The notes beneath the pieces were generated by a model that worked only from the letters and a program-made list of their open reading frames with translations, did not search any database and was not told the DNA's origin. The translations under genes and the position numbers were made by a program. From JAUVAV01 sp965371665 (GTDB taxonomy: Bacteria > Oederibacteriota > JAAXVQ01 > JAUVAV01), in the NCBI GenBank assembly GCA_965371665.1, contig CBDUZI010000103.1, forward strand, positions 1 through 10,591: a DNA stretch of 10,591 nucleotides. Direction: 5' to 3'. Positions within the stretch are counted from its first letter, which is position 1, and each line of letters starts with the position of its first letter. Below, in pieces: positions 1-6,549 of this stretch.

Positions 1-13
1 GGGGAAGAGTGCT

Positions 14-28
14 CAAAATCCGATTTTG
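14..28. repeat. Short palindrome at window edge
   Basis: Seven-base arms CAAAATC and GATTTTG are separated by one base. It lies in the non-coding 62 bases after atpG, beside the edge repeat at 32-52, and is probably part of the same dispersed element, which continues out of the window. Confidence 0.4.
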
Positions 29-31
29 TGC

Positions 32-52
32 CTAAGTCCGACAGGCTCCTAG
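32..52. repeat. Edge repeat, left copy (inverted partner at 10538-10559)
   Basis: The core AAGTCCGACAGGCTCCTAG recurs in inverted orientation near the other end of the window. The two copies differ by one substitution and one single-base indel over 22 positions. It sits directly downstream of atpG. Its last bases run into sequence resembling the outer end of the 180-bp elements (48-64). It looks like a dispersed repeat or element end; the family is not identified. Confidence 0.7.
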
Positions 53-64
53 TTAGTTCCTGTT
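48..64 (+). repeat. Solo end-like match to the 180-bp element inverted repeat
   Basis: This stretch matches the outer inverted repeat of the element at 7193-7369 at 14 of 17 positions, including TAGTTAGT and CCTGTT. It reaches into the atpG stop codon (TAA, plus-strand positions 63-65). The inside of such an element would lie in atpG, which is intact, so this is a solo end, a remnant or a chance match. Confidence 0.35.
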
Positions 65-932
65 AAGCATTTATAGCTTCCGCGCTGCCGACGAGTTCGG
101 AAATCTCCCGGGTAATCGCGGCCTGCCGGGCGCGGTTCATCTGCAAAGTCAGTCCTTCAATCATCTCTCCCGCGCTTTGAGTCGCATTGTCCATCGCCTG
201 CATGCGGGCCGCCAATTCGGCGGCTTTGGATTCCAATAAAGCGTGCCAAATCGTCATTTTGACATAGCGCGGAAGCAGGCAGGCATATATTTGCTCAGCC
301 GAAGGCTCGAATTCAAACTCACTATAGGAATCCCGGCTTCCGGCCTGCGGCCGCGGTTCAGGCAAAGGAAGCAGAATCTCCTCCACCACTTCCTGCGCCA
401 TCACGGATTTAAAGCGGTTATACACTATATGCAAGCGCGACCAGCGTCCGGTAATATAGGCTTCGATCAATTCCTGCCCAATCATATCGGCATGATGCCA
501 ATTCAAGTCCTGCCAGAAACCCGCCCATTCCCGATGCGGCTTCACGCCAATCCGACGAAAAAAATTCGATCCTTTGCGTCCCAGGGATATTATTTCCACC
601 GCGTTCCCGGGTTCCTGGTCCGCCAGGCGACGGCCCGCGACCTGCAACGGCTGGGCATTAAAACCCGCGCAAAGTCCTTTATCCGAGGTCATTACCACCA
701 ATCCTGACAGGGAAACCTGGTTTCTCCGCAACAAGGGATGGCTCTTTTCACTCGAATGCGCGGCAACACTCCGGATCATTTCGTATAATTTCCCGGCATA
801 AGGCCGGCCTTCCATAAGCTGGCTTTGGGCTTTATGCAGCCGGACCGAGGCCACCATCTTCATGGCCCGGGTAATATGCCGAATGTTTACAATGCTTTTA
901 ATCCGGCGGCGGACTTCACGGATTCCTGCCAA
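63..932 (-). CDS. atpG: F0F1 ATP synthase gamma subunit
   Basis: Gamma is the central-stalk rotor subunit that couples c-ring rotation to catalysis in the alpha3beta3 head. The protein has 289 residues, normal for the family. The N-terminal helix carries the conserved IREVRRRIKS start and the ITRAMKMVAS stretch (residues 20-29). The Rossmann-like core has TSDKGLCAGFN (82-92). The C-terminal helix has the conserved NATQSAGEMI and the REISELV ending that form the coiled-coil shaft. Translation starts at TTG: the family N-terminus begins exactly there and AAGGAG lies 10 bases upstream. The gene overlaps the end of atpA by 17 bp, suggesting translational coupling. atpD should follow but does not begin in the remaining 62 bases, which hold repeat sequence. 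Confidence 0.98.
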   Translation of the reverse strand: MAGIREVRRRIKSIVNIRHITRAMKMVASVRLHKAQSQLMEGRPYAGKLYEMIRSVAAHSSEKSHPLLRRNQVSLSGLVVMTSDKGLCAGFNAQPLQVAGRRLADQEPGNAVEIISLGRKGSNFFRRIGVKPHREWAGFWQDLNWHHADMIGQELIEAYITGRWSRLHIVYNRFKSVMAQEVVEEILLPLPEPRPQAGSRDSYSEFEFEPSAEQIYACLLPRYVKMTIWHALLESKAAELAARMQAMDNATQSAGEMIEGLTLQMNRARQAAITREISELVGSAEAINA

Positions 933-2436
933 AGCTGAAATTCTCCTTAAAATTGTTAACCGCTTCCTGCATCTCTGCCTGAAGTTCGGCGCCCATGTCT
1001 CCTTTAGCCCGGAGAACCTCTAACAAGGTAGTATACCGTTCCCGGAGAAATTTTATAAACTCTTGCTCAAAGCGAAACACCTCCAGCACGGGGATATCAT
1101 CCAGAGCTCCGGTAGTACCGGCAAAAATTATCGCGATTTGCTCTTCCACCGGCATGGGCTGGCCTTGCGGCTGACGCAGCACTCTCATCATACGTTCGCC
1201 CCGGGTCAGTTGAGCCTGGGTCGCCTTATCAAGATCCGAGCCGAACTGAGCAAAAGCGGCTAATTCACGGTATTGGGACATATCCAGGCGCAGGGATCCC
1301 GCCATTTGTTTCATGGCTTTTACCTGGGCGTTCCCGCCGACACGGGAAACCGAGAGACCGACATTGATAGCCGGACGCTGCCCGGAGTAGAAAAGGCTGC
1401 TTTCCAGGTATATCTGCCCGTCGGTAATTGAAATCACATTAGTCGGGATGTAGGCTGAGATATCACCGGCTTGGGTCTCGATTATGGGCAAGGCCGTCAG
1501 CGACCCGCCGCCTAACTCGCTCTTCAATTTGGAAGCCCGCTCCAGCAGGCGGGAGTGAAGATAAAAGACATCACCGGGATAAGCTTCCCGGCCGGGCGGA
1601 CGGCGAAGCAGTAGTGACATTTGGCGGTAGGCCGCTGCATGCTTGGATAAATCATCGTAAATAATCAGAGCATGCCCGCCGTTTATCATGAAATCTTCAG
1701 CCATGGCGCATCCGGAATACGGCGCCAGGTAAAGCATGGGCGCGGGTTCGCTGGCTCCAGCCGTTACGATGATGGTCTTTTCTAAAACATGGTTTGCTTC
1801 CAGGGTTTTAACTACTTGAGCGACGGTGGATTGTTTCTGCCCAATAGCTACGTAAACGCAATAAACATCAGTGTCTTTCTGGTTGATAATAGCATCCACT
1901 GCCACCGCCGTCTTGCCGGTCTGGCGGTCGCCGATAATCAGTTCTCTCTGCCCCCGCCCGATGGGAACCATAGCATCTATCGCCTTGCTTCCTGTCTGCA
2001 TGGGCTCCTTTACCGGCTGCCGCTCGGTTACTCCGTGAGCCCGCCGCTCCACCGGACGCGTACGTGCGGTGCTAATCTCTCCCTTGCCGTCCACGGGTTG
2101 ACCCAGCGGATTTACCACCCTGCCCAGCAGTTCCGGCCCTACCGGAACTTCCATAATGCGCCGCGTGCGCTTAACCTGGTCCCCCTCTTTAATCTTTGCA
2201 TAATCACCCATCAGCACGCATCCCACATTATCGCGCTCCAGGTTAAGCGCCATGCCATATACTCCCTGAGGGAATTCCAGAAGTTCCATGGCCATAGCTC
2301 CGCTCAGTCCCCAAATCCGCGCTATGCCGTCCCCTATTTGCAGCACTGTTCCCACTTCTTCCATCTGGGTTTGGCTGGTAAAACCTTCTATTTGCTGTTT
2401 AATTACTTCGGTTACTTCTTCCGGCGATATCTTCAT
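916..2436 (-). CDS. atpA: F0F1 ATP synthase alpha subunit
   Basis: Alpha is the non-catalytic nucleotide-binding subunit of the F1 head. It has 506 residues, the expected length. The N-terminal beta-barrel region includes VGTVLQIGDGIARIWGL (28-44). The Walker A motif GDRQTGKT is at 169-176, followed by VAIGQKQSTVAQVV and ASEPAPMLYLAPYSGCA. The Walker B region is ALIIYDDLSKHA, then the RRPPGREAYPGD loop and the SVSRVGG segment carrying the alpha arginine finger. The C-terminal helical domain is complete. The ATG start is preceded by AGGAACGGGAGAG, and 30 bp separate it from the atpH stop. No disrupted residue is visible, so the subunit looks functional. Confidence 0.99.
   Translation of the reverse strand: MKISPEEVTEVIKQQIEGFTSQTQMEEVGTVLQIGDGIARIWGLSGAMAMELLEFPQGVYGMALNLERDNVGCVLMGDYAKIKEGDQVKRTRRIMEVPVGPELLGRVVNPLGQPVDGKGEISTARTRPVERRAHGVTERQPVKEPMQTGSKAIDAMVPIGRGQRELIIGDRQTGKTAVAVDAIINQKDTDVYCVYVAIGQKQSTVAQVVKTLEANHVLEKTIIVTAGASEPAPMLYLAPYSGCAMAEDFMINGGHALIIYDDLSKHAAAYRQMSLLLRRPPGREAYPGDVFYLHSRLLERASKLKSELGGGSLTALPIIETQAGDISAYIPTNVISITDGQIYLESSLFYSGQRPAINVGLSVSRVGGNAQVKAMKQMAGSLRLDMSQYRELAAFAQFGSDLDKATQAQLTRGERMMRVLRQPQGQPMPVEEQIAIIFAGTTGALDDIPVLEVFRFEQEFIKFLRERYTTLLEVLRAKGDMGAELQAEMQEAVNNFKENFSFGRNP
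943..948 (-). promoter_or_regulatory. Ribosome binding site deciding the TTG start of atpG
   Basis: AAGGAG lies inside the 3' end of atpA, 10 bases before the TTG. No ATG or GTG fits the conserved gamma N-terminus as well, so this site fixes the start. Confidence 0.7.
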
Positions 2437-2466
2437 GCTCTCCCGTTCCTTACGATATTTTCCATT

Positions 2467-3009
2467 CTAGTTCCCGGCCGGCATAATCCGGCGCAATTGG
2501 GCCAGCCGGTTTTTGACCGTACTGTCCCAGAGCAAATCACCTATTTCAATACGTCCGCCGGCGCCCAAGTCCTGATTAACCACCTGTTGCAGCTCAACCT
2601 CGGCGCCGCAAATTTTTGATAATTGTCCGCGCAATTTCCGGGACTGTTCCGGAGTTAAAGGTATCGTGCTGGTTATACTGGCGTTCCGCCGGCCCTGAAC
2701 CTGCTCCCAGGCGGCCCGGTAGGCCGCAGCAATCCCGGCCATCAGGATACCACGGCGTTTTTCGATTATTAAACGCAGAAACGAGAGTGCCAGGGGGGTA
2801 ATGCTTTTCTCCAATATGGCTTTCACTATGGTAAATTTTTTTTCTGCTCCCAGCAGGGGATTGAGCAGCAGTGCTCTTCCTTCGCCGCGGCCAAAAGCCT
2901 CGGCCGCCAGGTCCATATCCGCCAACACTTCTTTCCCTTGGCCTTGTTCCCGGGCTAAGAGCAATAAAGCCCGGGCGTATTTATCCGCCAGTATATGTTC
3001 CGCGCTCAT
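2467..3009 (-). CDS. atpH: F0F1 ATP synthase delta subunit (OSCP)
   Basis: Delta links the peripheral stalk (b subunits) to the top of the F1 head. At 180 residues it has the usual length. The N-terminal helical domain begins with the typical LADKYARALLLLAREQG (7-23), followed by FLRLIIEKRRG and an IAAAYRAAWEQ helix. The C-terminal domain ends in the family pattern DLGAGGRIEIGDLLWDSTVKN and a final helix. Its ATG overlaps the atpF stop codon (ATGA, 4 bp), which is typical of coupled translation. GGAG lies 8 bases before the ATG, inside atpF. Delta is among the least conserved subunits, but length, position and C-terminal motif make the call safe. Confidence 0.95.
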   Translation of the reverse strand: MSAEHILADKYARALLLLAREQGQGKEVLADMDLAAEAFGRGEGRALLLNPLLGAEKKFTIVKAILEKSITPLALSFLRLIIEKRRGILMAGIAAAYRAAWEQVQGRRNASITSTIPLTPEQSRKLRGQLSKICGAEVELQQVVNQDLGAGGRIEIGDLLWDSTVKNRLAQLRRIMPAGN

Positions 3010-3503
3010 CCGACCTTCTCCGCCGCTTTGATTTCATTTAAAAAATCATCCAGCAATTTCTGCTGCACAGACTGATCCAGTTTCCGGCCGATCACCTTTT
3101 CCACCACCATCAAGGAAATCTCAGTTACTTGTCCGCGTAATTCCCTAAGCACCTTTTTCCGTTCCTGTACCAAATACTCCCGGTTTTTTTCCAGAATACG
3201 CCGGCTCTCTTCCCGGGCTTCCCGAATAATTTGTTCTCTGGCCAGATTTCCCTGATGGACTGCCTCCTTGACGGCTTTACGGGCCTCTTCCTCAATTTCT
3301 GCCATTTGCCGGTGATACTCGGCTTCCAGCGCCTCAATCTCCCGGCGGCCGGATTCAGCCCTTTGAATATCCCCGGAGATTCTTTGAGACCGGTCCTGCA
3401 TCATCCTGGTCAACGGGCCCCAGAATAATTTCCAGACCACAACCATGGCTATCAGAAAGGTGCCTATCTGGGTTAAAAGCAGCGGCCAACTAATTTCAAT
3501 CAT
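3006..3503 (-). CDS. atpF: F0F1 ATP synthase b subunit
   Basis: Subunit b forms the peripheral stalk holding F1 against subunit a. It has 165 residues. One N-terminal membrane helix (about 5-29, rich in L, I and V and ending in FWGPL) is followed by a long, highly charged helix (about 30-125) suited to a dimeric coiled coil. The conserved LMVVEKVIGRKLD segment lies at 131-143. Only one b gene is present between atpE and atpH, so a b2 homodimer is likely rather than a b/b' pair. A purine-rich GAGGGAG sits about 11 bases upstream of the ATG, slightly long for a ribosome binding site. The 25-bp gap to atpE and the 4-bp overlap with atpH place it in the operon. Confidence 0.97.
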   Translation of the reverse strand: MIEISWPLLLTQIGTFLIAMVVVWKLFWGPLTRMMQDRSQRISGDIQRAESGRREIEALEAEYHRQMAEIEEEARKAVKEAVHQGNLAREQIIREAREESRRILEKNREYLVQERKKVLRELRGQVTEISLMVVEKVIGRKLDQSVQQKLLDDFLNEIKAAEKVG

Positions 3504-3528
3504 AACCGTTAAATCTCCCTCTTGCTGC

Positions 3529-3909
3529 TCACTTTACAAAATAGCCTATAAAGGGATTGGCAAACAGTAAAATCAGCGCCACTACCAGCACGTATATGGT
3601 CAATGATTCAATAAAAGAAATACCGATAATCATGGCAGTTTGAATCGGACCGCTGGCCTCAGGCTGGCGGGCAATGCCTTCCACGGCCTTGCTGATGGCA
3701 TTGGCCTGCCCGAGCGAGCCCGCAACAGCCGCCATTGCCAGGCCAAAGGCTGCGGAAATCACGCAGGCCACGAAAAACCAGGTGGCATTCCCGTCAGCCG
3801 ATACGGCAGCTGTCCCGGCAACATGCCCGGCCTCTTCCGCCATTGCCAAGCCGACGGTAGCCAGCAGTATCACACTTACTTGTCCTATCCGGTGCAACCA
3901 ATGTTTCAC
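3529..3909 (-). CDS. atpE: F0F1 ATP synthase c subunit (proteolipid) with N-terminal signal-like extension
   Basis: Subunit c forms the ion-translocating rotor ring in the membrane. From GTG 3909 it has 126 residues, longer than the usual 75-90. The extra N-terminus is a basic, then hydrophobic, segment ending LAMAEE (about 1-26), resembling a cleavable signal peptide. The two hairpin helices follow, joined by the polar RQP loop (81-83). The ion-site residues appear to be Gln68 in helix 1 and Glu101, Ser102 and Tyr106 in helix 2 (FIESLTIY). Gln, Glu, Ser and Tyr occur in sodium-binding rings, but the Thr after Ser is Leu here and the helix-1 Pro is Gly, so the coupling ion is undecided. The GTG is chosen because AAGGAGG lies 8 bases upstream. 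A longer TTG-started frame at 3939 would place this site inside the gene. Confidence 0.95.
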   Translation of the reverse strand: MKHWLHRIGQVSVILLATVGLAMAEEAGHVAGTAAVSADGNATWFFVACVISAAFGLAMAAVAGSLGQANAISKAVEGIARQPEASGPIQTAMIIGISFIESLTIYVLVVALILLFANPFIGYFVK

Positions 3910-3917
3910 TTTTGTTT

Positions 3918-3924
3918 CCTCCTT
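3918..3924 (-). promoter_or_regulatory. Ribosome binding site deciding the GTG start of atpE
   Basis: AAGGAGG lies 8 bases upstream of GTG 3909. It is one of the strongest ribosome binding sites in the window, as expected for the most abundant subunit of the complex (the c ring needs 8-17 copies). Confidence 0.85.
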
Positions 3925-3935
3925 AAATTTTATAT

Positions 3936-4658
3936 TCAATGCTCTTCATGGGCCTGCACAGCTCCCCCGATATATACCATGGCCAGTATCATAAACACAA
4001 ATGCCTGGATTATACTGACTAAAATCCCGAGCAGAATAATCAACGGCCGCAGGATCAAAGGCACCAGGGTTAAAACCTGCTGGCTAATGTTCCCCGAAGG
4101 CAGAAATATTACCACCAGCATACAGAGAACGCCCAGCAGTATCTCCTTGGCCAGAATATTGCCGAAAAGCCGGAAGGAAAGGGAAAGTGGTCTGGCCAAC
4201 TCGCCGATCAACTCAATCAGGAACATAAAGGGTTTGAGCCAGACCGGCACCGGTCCAAACCAGTGCTTGATATAGGCTCCTATTCCCCGTTCTTTAATTC
4301 CCAAATAGTGCGTTGAAAAAAACACTACCAGGGCCAGCCCGACTGTAGTGGACAAACGGCTGGTACTGGAAAAAAATCCGGGAATTAAACCCATTAAATT
4401 AGAAATCGCAATAAAAAAAAACAGCATGGCAAACAGAGGATAGTAGCGCCGGGCTTGGGGCCCGATCATGTCATCCGCAAATTGAAATACAATGCCCAGA
4501 ACCCATTCCAAAAAGTTCTGACAGCCCCGGGGCACCATGCTTAATTTACGCGTCCCGGCCCAGGAAATCAGCGCAATCACTCCCACGGTCAAGGCGCTCA
4601 TAAGAATACTACTATCAAAAGGCAGATGAAACTCTACTGATTCCGGAACCGCGCTCAT
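3936..4658 (-). CDS. atpB: F0F1 ATP synthase a subunit
   Basis: Subunit a provides the two half-channels next to the c ring. It has 240 residues with about five to six hydrophobic segments. The essential arginine is Arg163 in LSLSFRLFGN, preceded by ELIGELARP (149-157). The last membrane helix carries the conserved IQAFVFMILAMVYIGGA (217-233). The AISNLMGLIPG segment (84-94) is also typical. The ATG at 4658 has only a weak upstream AGGGA. The 3' end lies 26 bp before the atpE start. On its 5' side the gene is separated from atpZ by 311 bp holding a 180-bp repeat element that ends 19 bp before the start codon. Confidence 0.97.
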   Translation of the reverse strand: MSAVPESVEFHLPFDSSILMSALTVGVIALISWAGTRKLSMVPRGCQNFLEWVLGIVFQFADDMIGPQARRYYPLFAMLFFFIAISNLMGLIPGFFSSTSRLSTTVGLALVVFFSTHYLGIKERGIGAYIKHWFGPVPVWLKPFMFLIELIGELARPLSLSFRLFGNILAKEILLGVLCMLVVIFLPSGNISQQVLTLVPLILRPLIILLGILVSIIQAFVFMILAMVYIGGAVQAHEEH

Positions 4659-4677
4659 AGTTTGTCCCTGTTAAATT

Positions 4678-4857
4678 ATTATTAAGCATCTGTTGCGGAA
4701 GTATATTTTCCTGAAATTGTCATTTCGAGGCAAAGCCGAGAAATCTCCAAAGATCCTTTTGAATTCAGCGTTCTCGTGGAGATTCCTCGCTAACACTCGG
4801 AATGACAAACATGGGAAATCCGCTAAAAAAAGCTTTGCCCAACAGATACTATTACTA
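4678..4857. mobile_element. 180-bp MITE-like element, copy A
   Basis: Imperfect outer inverted repeats (about 4678-4701 and 4833-4857) share the core ATCTGTTG. Inside is a second palindrome: GTCATTTCGAGGC at 4719 onward (to 4748) pairs with 4778-4806, which ends CGGAATGAC. TTAAA occurs just outside both ends (4671-4675 and 4860-4864) and may be a target duplication. The right flank shares a CCGCTAAAAA...AGCTTT block with copy B. There is no reading frame of note, so it is non-autonomous. It sits inside the ATP synthase cluster between atpZ and atpB. Confidence 0.75.
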
Positions 4858-4938
4858 TCTTAAAATAAGTTCGGCCAATAGGGGAATTATCTTCAGAAAA
4901 AATCTCCGGGATAAAGCAAGACTAATCCGGCCGGTCAC
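4855..4938 (-). pseudogene. Possible remnant of atpI or chance short frame
   Basis: A GTG-started frame of 27 codons between atpZ and repeat copy A reads basic, then hydrophobic (LSRRFFLKIIPLLAELILR). Its TAG stop falls at the outer end of the repeat. In many ATP synthase operons a small membrane protein, AtpI, lies exactly here. This could be the N-terminal stump of such a gene cut by the element, but no family motif is recognisable and a non-functional frame is just as possible. The rest of the 311-bp gap is the repeat itself. Confidence 0.2.
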
Positions 4939-4969
4939 ACCACTATTATTTACAGATACCGGTTACACC

Positions 4970-5200
4970 TCATTTCATTCTGCGAGGGGCACCTAAGGCA
5001 GCAACTATTTTAAAAACGTTATAGAAACCCGCCACGATTCCCAATACCATAAAAAAAAGAGTTAACCAGGGACGCGTGCCGAGCCAACGGTCCAGGTAAA
5101 CCCCTAAGCCGGTTCCGACAAAAATACAAGCCGCCAGCATCAGTCCCGCCATGCTGGCCTGTCCTAACTGCCGCATCAGAGCCGGATCCCGTTGCGCCAT
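4970..5200 (-). CDS. atpZ: AtpZ/AtpI-family small membrane protein
   Basis: A protein of 76 residues with two hydrophobic helices (about 14-35 and 44-66), joined by the family signature GVYLDRWLGTRPWLTL (33-48). The second helix ends in GFYNVFKIV. Members of this family lie at the 5' end of F0F1 ATP synthase operons and have been linked to Mg/Ca transport or to assembly of the membrane sector. They are not structural subunits. The gene begins 5 bp after the DUF151 stop and has no strong ribosome binding site of its own, so it is probably translated by coupling. Downstream it is separated from atpB by the 180-bp repeat. The symbol atpZ is preferred over atpI because of the short length and the YLD motif. 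Confidence 0.88.
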   Translation of the reverse strand: MAQRDPALMRQLGQASMAGLMLAACIFVGTGLGVYLDRWLGTRPWLTLFFMVLGIVAGFYNVFKIVAALGAPRRMK

Positions 5201-5205
5201 CCGGT

Positions 5206-5685
5206 TTACCGGTTGAAATCGGCAGGTTTGAGATCCTTAAAAAATTTCTTAAACTCTATCTTTTCCTTTTCATATTTTGATTTATCCGTAATGCTCGCTT
5301 CTACAATAACCTTCTCGGATACCAGAATGGGACATTCGGCACGCAGTCCTAAAGCGATGGCATCCGAGGGCCGGGCATCAATCTCCCATTTTCCCTCAGG
5401 ATCCTTGCGCCGCAGCGTAATGCGCGAATAAAAAGTATTATTTTGAATGTTATGAATCAAGATGCGTTCTATTTTCACGCCCAGCGTTTCCAGCGTGGAC
5501 TTGAGCAAGTCATGCGTCATGGGGCGAGGCACATTAATTTTTTCCAGAGCGATCAATATGGCATCCGCCTCGTAAATTCCTATCCATATGGGAAGATAAC
5601 GCTTCTCCTCAGGATCCGTTAAAATCACCACCGGAATTTTTGAATTTGCGTCTACGGCCAAGCCCTTAACTTTCATCTCTATCAT
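5206..5685 (-). CDS. DUF151 / bifunctional nuclease domain protein
   Basis: This protein of 159 residues matches the BFN/DUF151 family, whose characterised plant and bacterial members are reported to have DNase and RNase activity. Visible family blocks are LPIWIGIYEADAILIALE (31-48), RPMTHDL (54-60), NTFYSRITL (83-91) and IDARPSDAIALGLR (102-115). The C-terminal KFFKDLKPADF (147-157) is also typical. It is probably cytoplasmic, with no signal or membrane segment. The ATG is preceded by AAGGAGG at 8 bases, and a consensus promoter lies just upstream, making this the first gene of the ATP synthase transcript. Whether it acts on the ATP synthase messenger or is merely co-transcribed is unknown. 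Confidence 0.93.
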   Translation of the reverse strand: MIEMKVKGLAVDANSKIPVVILTDPEEKRYLPIWIGIYEADAILIALEKINVPRPMTHDLLKSTLETLGVKIERILIHNIQNNTFYSRITLRRKDPEGKWEIDARPSDAIALGLRAECPILVSEKVIVEASITDKSKYEKEKIEFKKFFKDLKPADFNR

Positions 5686-5711
5686 GGCGAAATCCTCCTT
5701 AATCGGGAGTG

Positions 5712-5740
5712 ATTATACAAAAATCATTCCTTCGCAACAA
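5712..5740 (-). promoter_or_regulatory. Sigma-70 promoter for the DUF151-atp operon
   Basis: TTGTTG and a perfect TATAAT are separated by 17 bases on the minus strand. Transcription would start near 5705, leaving a leader of about 20 bases that holds little more than AAGGAGG. There is room for neither a riboswitch nor an attenuator. No other clear promoter is seen before atpB, so this one probably drives the whole cluster. Confidence 0.8.
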
Positions 5741-5786
5741 GCAATATTTTTTTCTTTTATTCCTCCGGCCTTAGCTGAAACCGGAA

Positions 5787-6350
5787 TCATCGGCTGGTTA
5801 TCGGCGCTTGAAATACTTCCGCCGTAAAAGTATACAGCTCCGTCTCCGGAGACCTCCAGGCATTCCCCGGCAGACCGGCTTTGCCGGAGCAAAGTTCACT
5901 TAAAAATCTTTCTAAGTCCCATCCGGTTTCCTTGGCCACTTGAGGAAGAAAAACCCCGGATCGTCCGCCGGCCCTGACCATGACGCCGTCGCGGCCTAAA
6001 ACAATGTCCCGGGCCGAAGCCGCTTTTTGCAGCCGGGAAAGAGCGGATATCTCGATAACTATTTCATTTAATTCTTCGGGCCGCAGCGGCGGAAAACGCA
6101 TATCCTGCGTAGCGGCAGCCTTTGCCATTTTTATTACGGTTTGGGTTAAGGATAAATTACTTTCAATTAAACCGATACACCCCCGCAACTTCCGGTTCCG
6201 TGTCAGGGTTACAAAAGCCCCCCTGGACTCCCGCAAGGCCGGAGAGAACTCCTCCGGCGGCGCCGGTAAAGAAGTCCCGCTCACGGCGGCTCGCACCGAG
6301 GATCCGACTATTTCCAGCAGTATTTGACGCTCGCCTTCGGATAAAGACAT
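5787..6350 (-). CDS. amrA: AMMECR1-domain protein (AmmeMemoRadiSam system protein A)
   Basis: This protein of 187 residues consists of one AMMECR1 domain. The signature LRGCIG is at 55-60 after RGAFVTL, followed by RFPPLRPEEL (85-94), VMVRAGGRSGVFLPQVAKE (123-141) and AWRSPETELYTF (164-175). The family is conserved from bacteria to humans. In many prokaryotes it is encoded with a Memo-like protein and a radical SAM enzyme, but its reaction is not established. Neither partner is in this window. The ATG at 6350 is chosen because GAGGAG lies 6 bases upstream; the adjacent GTG at 6353 is only 3 bases away. Repeat copy B ends 19 bp upstream, and without it the gene would follow the CsgG-like gene closely. 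Confidence 0.92.
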   Translation of the reverse strand: MSLSEGERQILLEIVGSSVRAAVSGTSLPAPPEEFSPALRESRGAFVTLTRNRKLRGCIGLIESNLSLTQTVIKMAKAAATQDMRFPPLRPEELNEIVIEISALSRLQKAASARDIVLGRDGVMVRAGGRSGVFLPQVAKETGWDLERFLSELCSGKAGLPGNAWRSPETELYTFTAEVFQAPITSR

Positions 6351-6369
6351 CACGTACTCCTCATTAGGG

Positions 6370-6549
6370 ATTAGTCAGTTTCTGTCGCAGAAGCATGTTT
6401 TCTTAAGTTTGTCATTCCGAACGCAGTGAGGAATCTCCCAGCAAACGCCTGAATCATCAGGTCTTCTGGAGATTCTTCGCCTTCGGCTCAGAATGACAAA
6501 ACGCGGGGAGCCCGCTAAAAACAGCTTTCTACATCGGGCACTAATTAGT
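6370..6549. mobile_element. 180-bp MITE-like element, copy B
   Basis: The outer imperfect inverted repeats are at 6370-6393 and 6525-6549. The inner palindrome arms are at 6411-6438 (GTCATTCCGAACGCAGTGAG start) and 6468-6497 (ending CAGAATGAC). A small CCTGA/TCAGG hairpin lies at the centre (6448-6461). Length, inner arms and the CCGCTAAAAA...AGCTTT flank match copy A. The element contains the TAA stop of the upstream lipoprotein gene (6545-6547) and fills almost the whole gap to the AMMECR1 gene. Confidence 0.75.

Noticed and set aside
1789..2619. Plus-strand open frame of 276 codons opposite atpA/atpH
   Set aside because: It lies antisense to strongly conserved coding sequence and its translation resembles no family; it is a shadow frame.
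3910..3939. Longer atpE reading frame from TTG 3939
   Set aside because: The extra ten codons contain the strong AAGGAGG site itself, which correctly serves GTG 3909.
4802..4996. Plus-strand open frame of 64 codons
   Set aside because: It runs across repeat copy A and the end of atpZ on the opposite strand, with no ribosome binding site or recognisable motif.
5741..5786. Hairpin after the AMMECR1 gene as an intrinsic terminator
   Set aside because: Only about five base pairs (TCCGG/CCGGA) with a 12-base loop and no following T-run on the transcribed strand.
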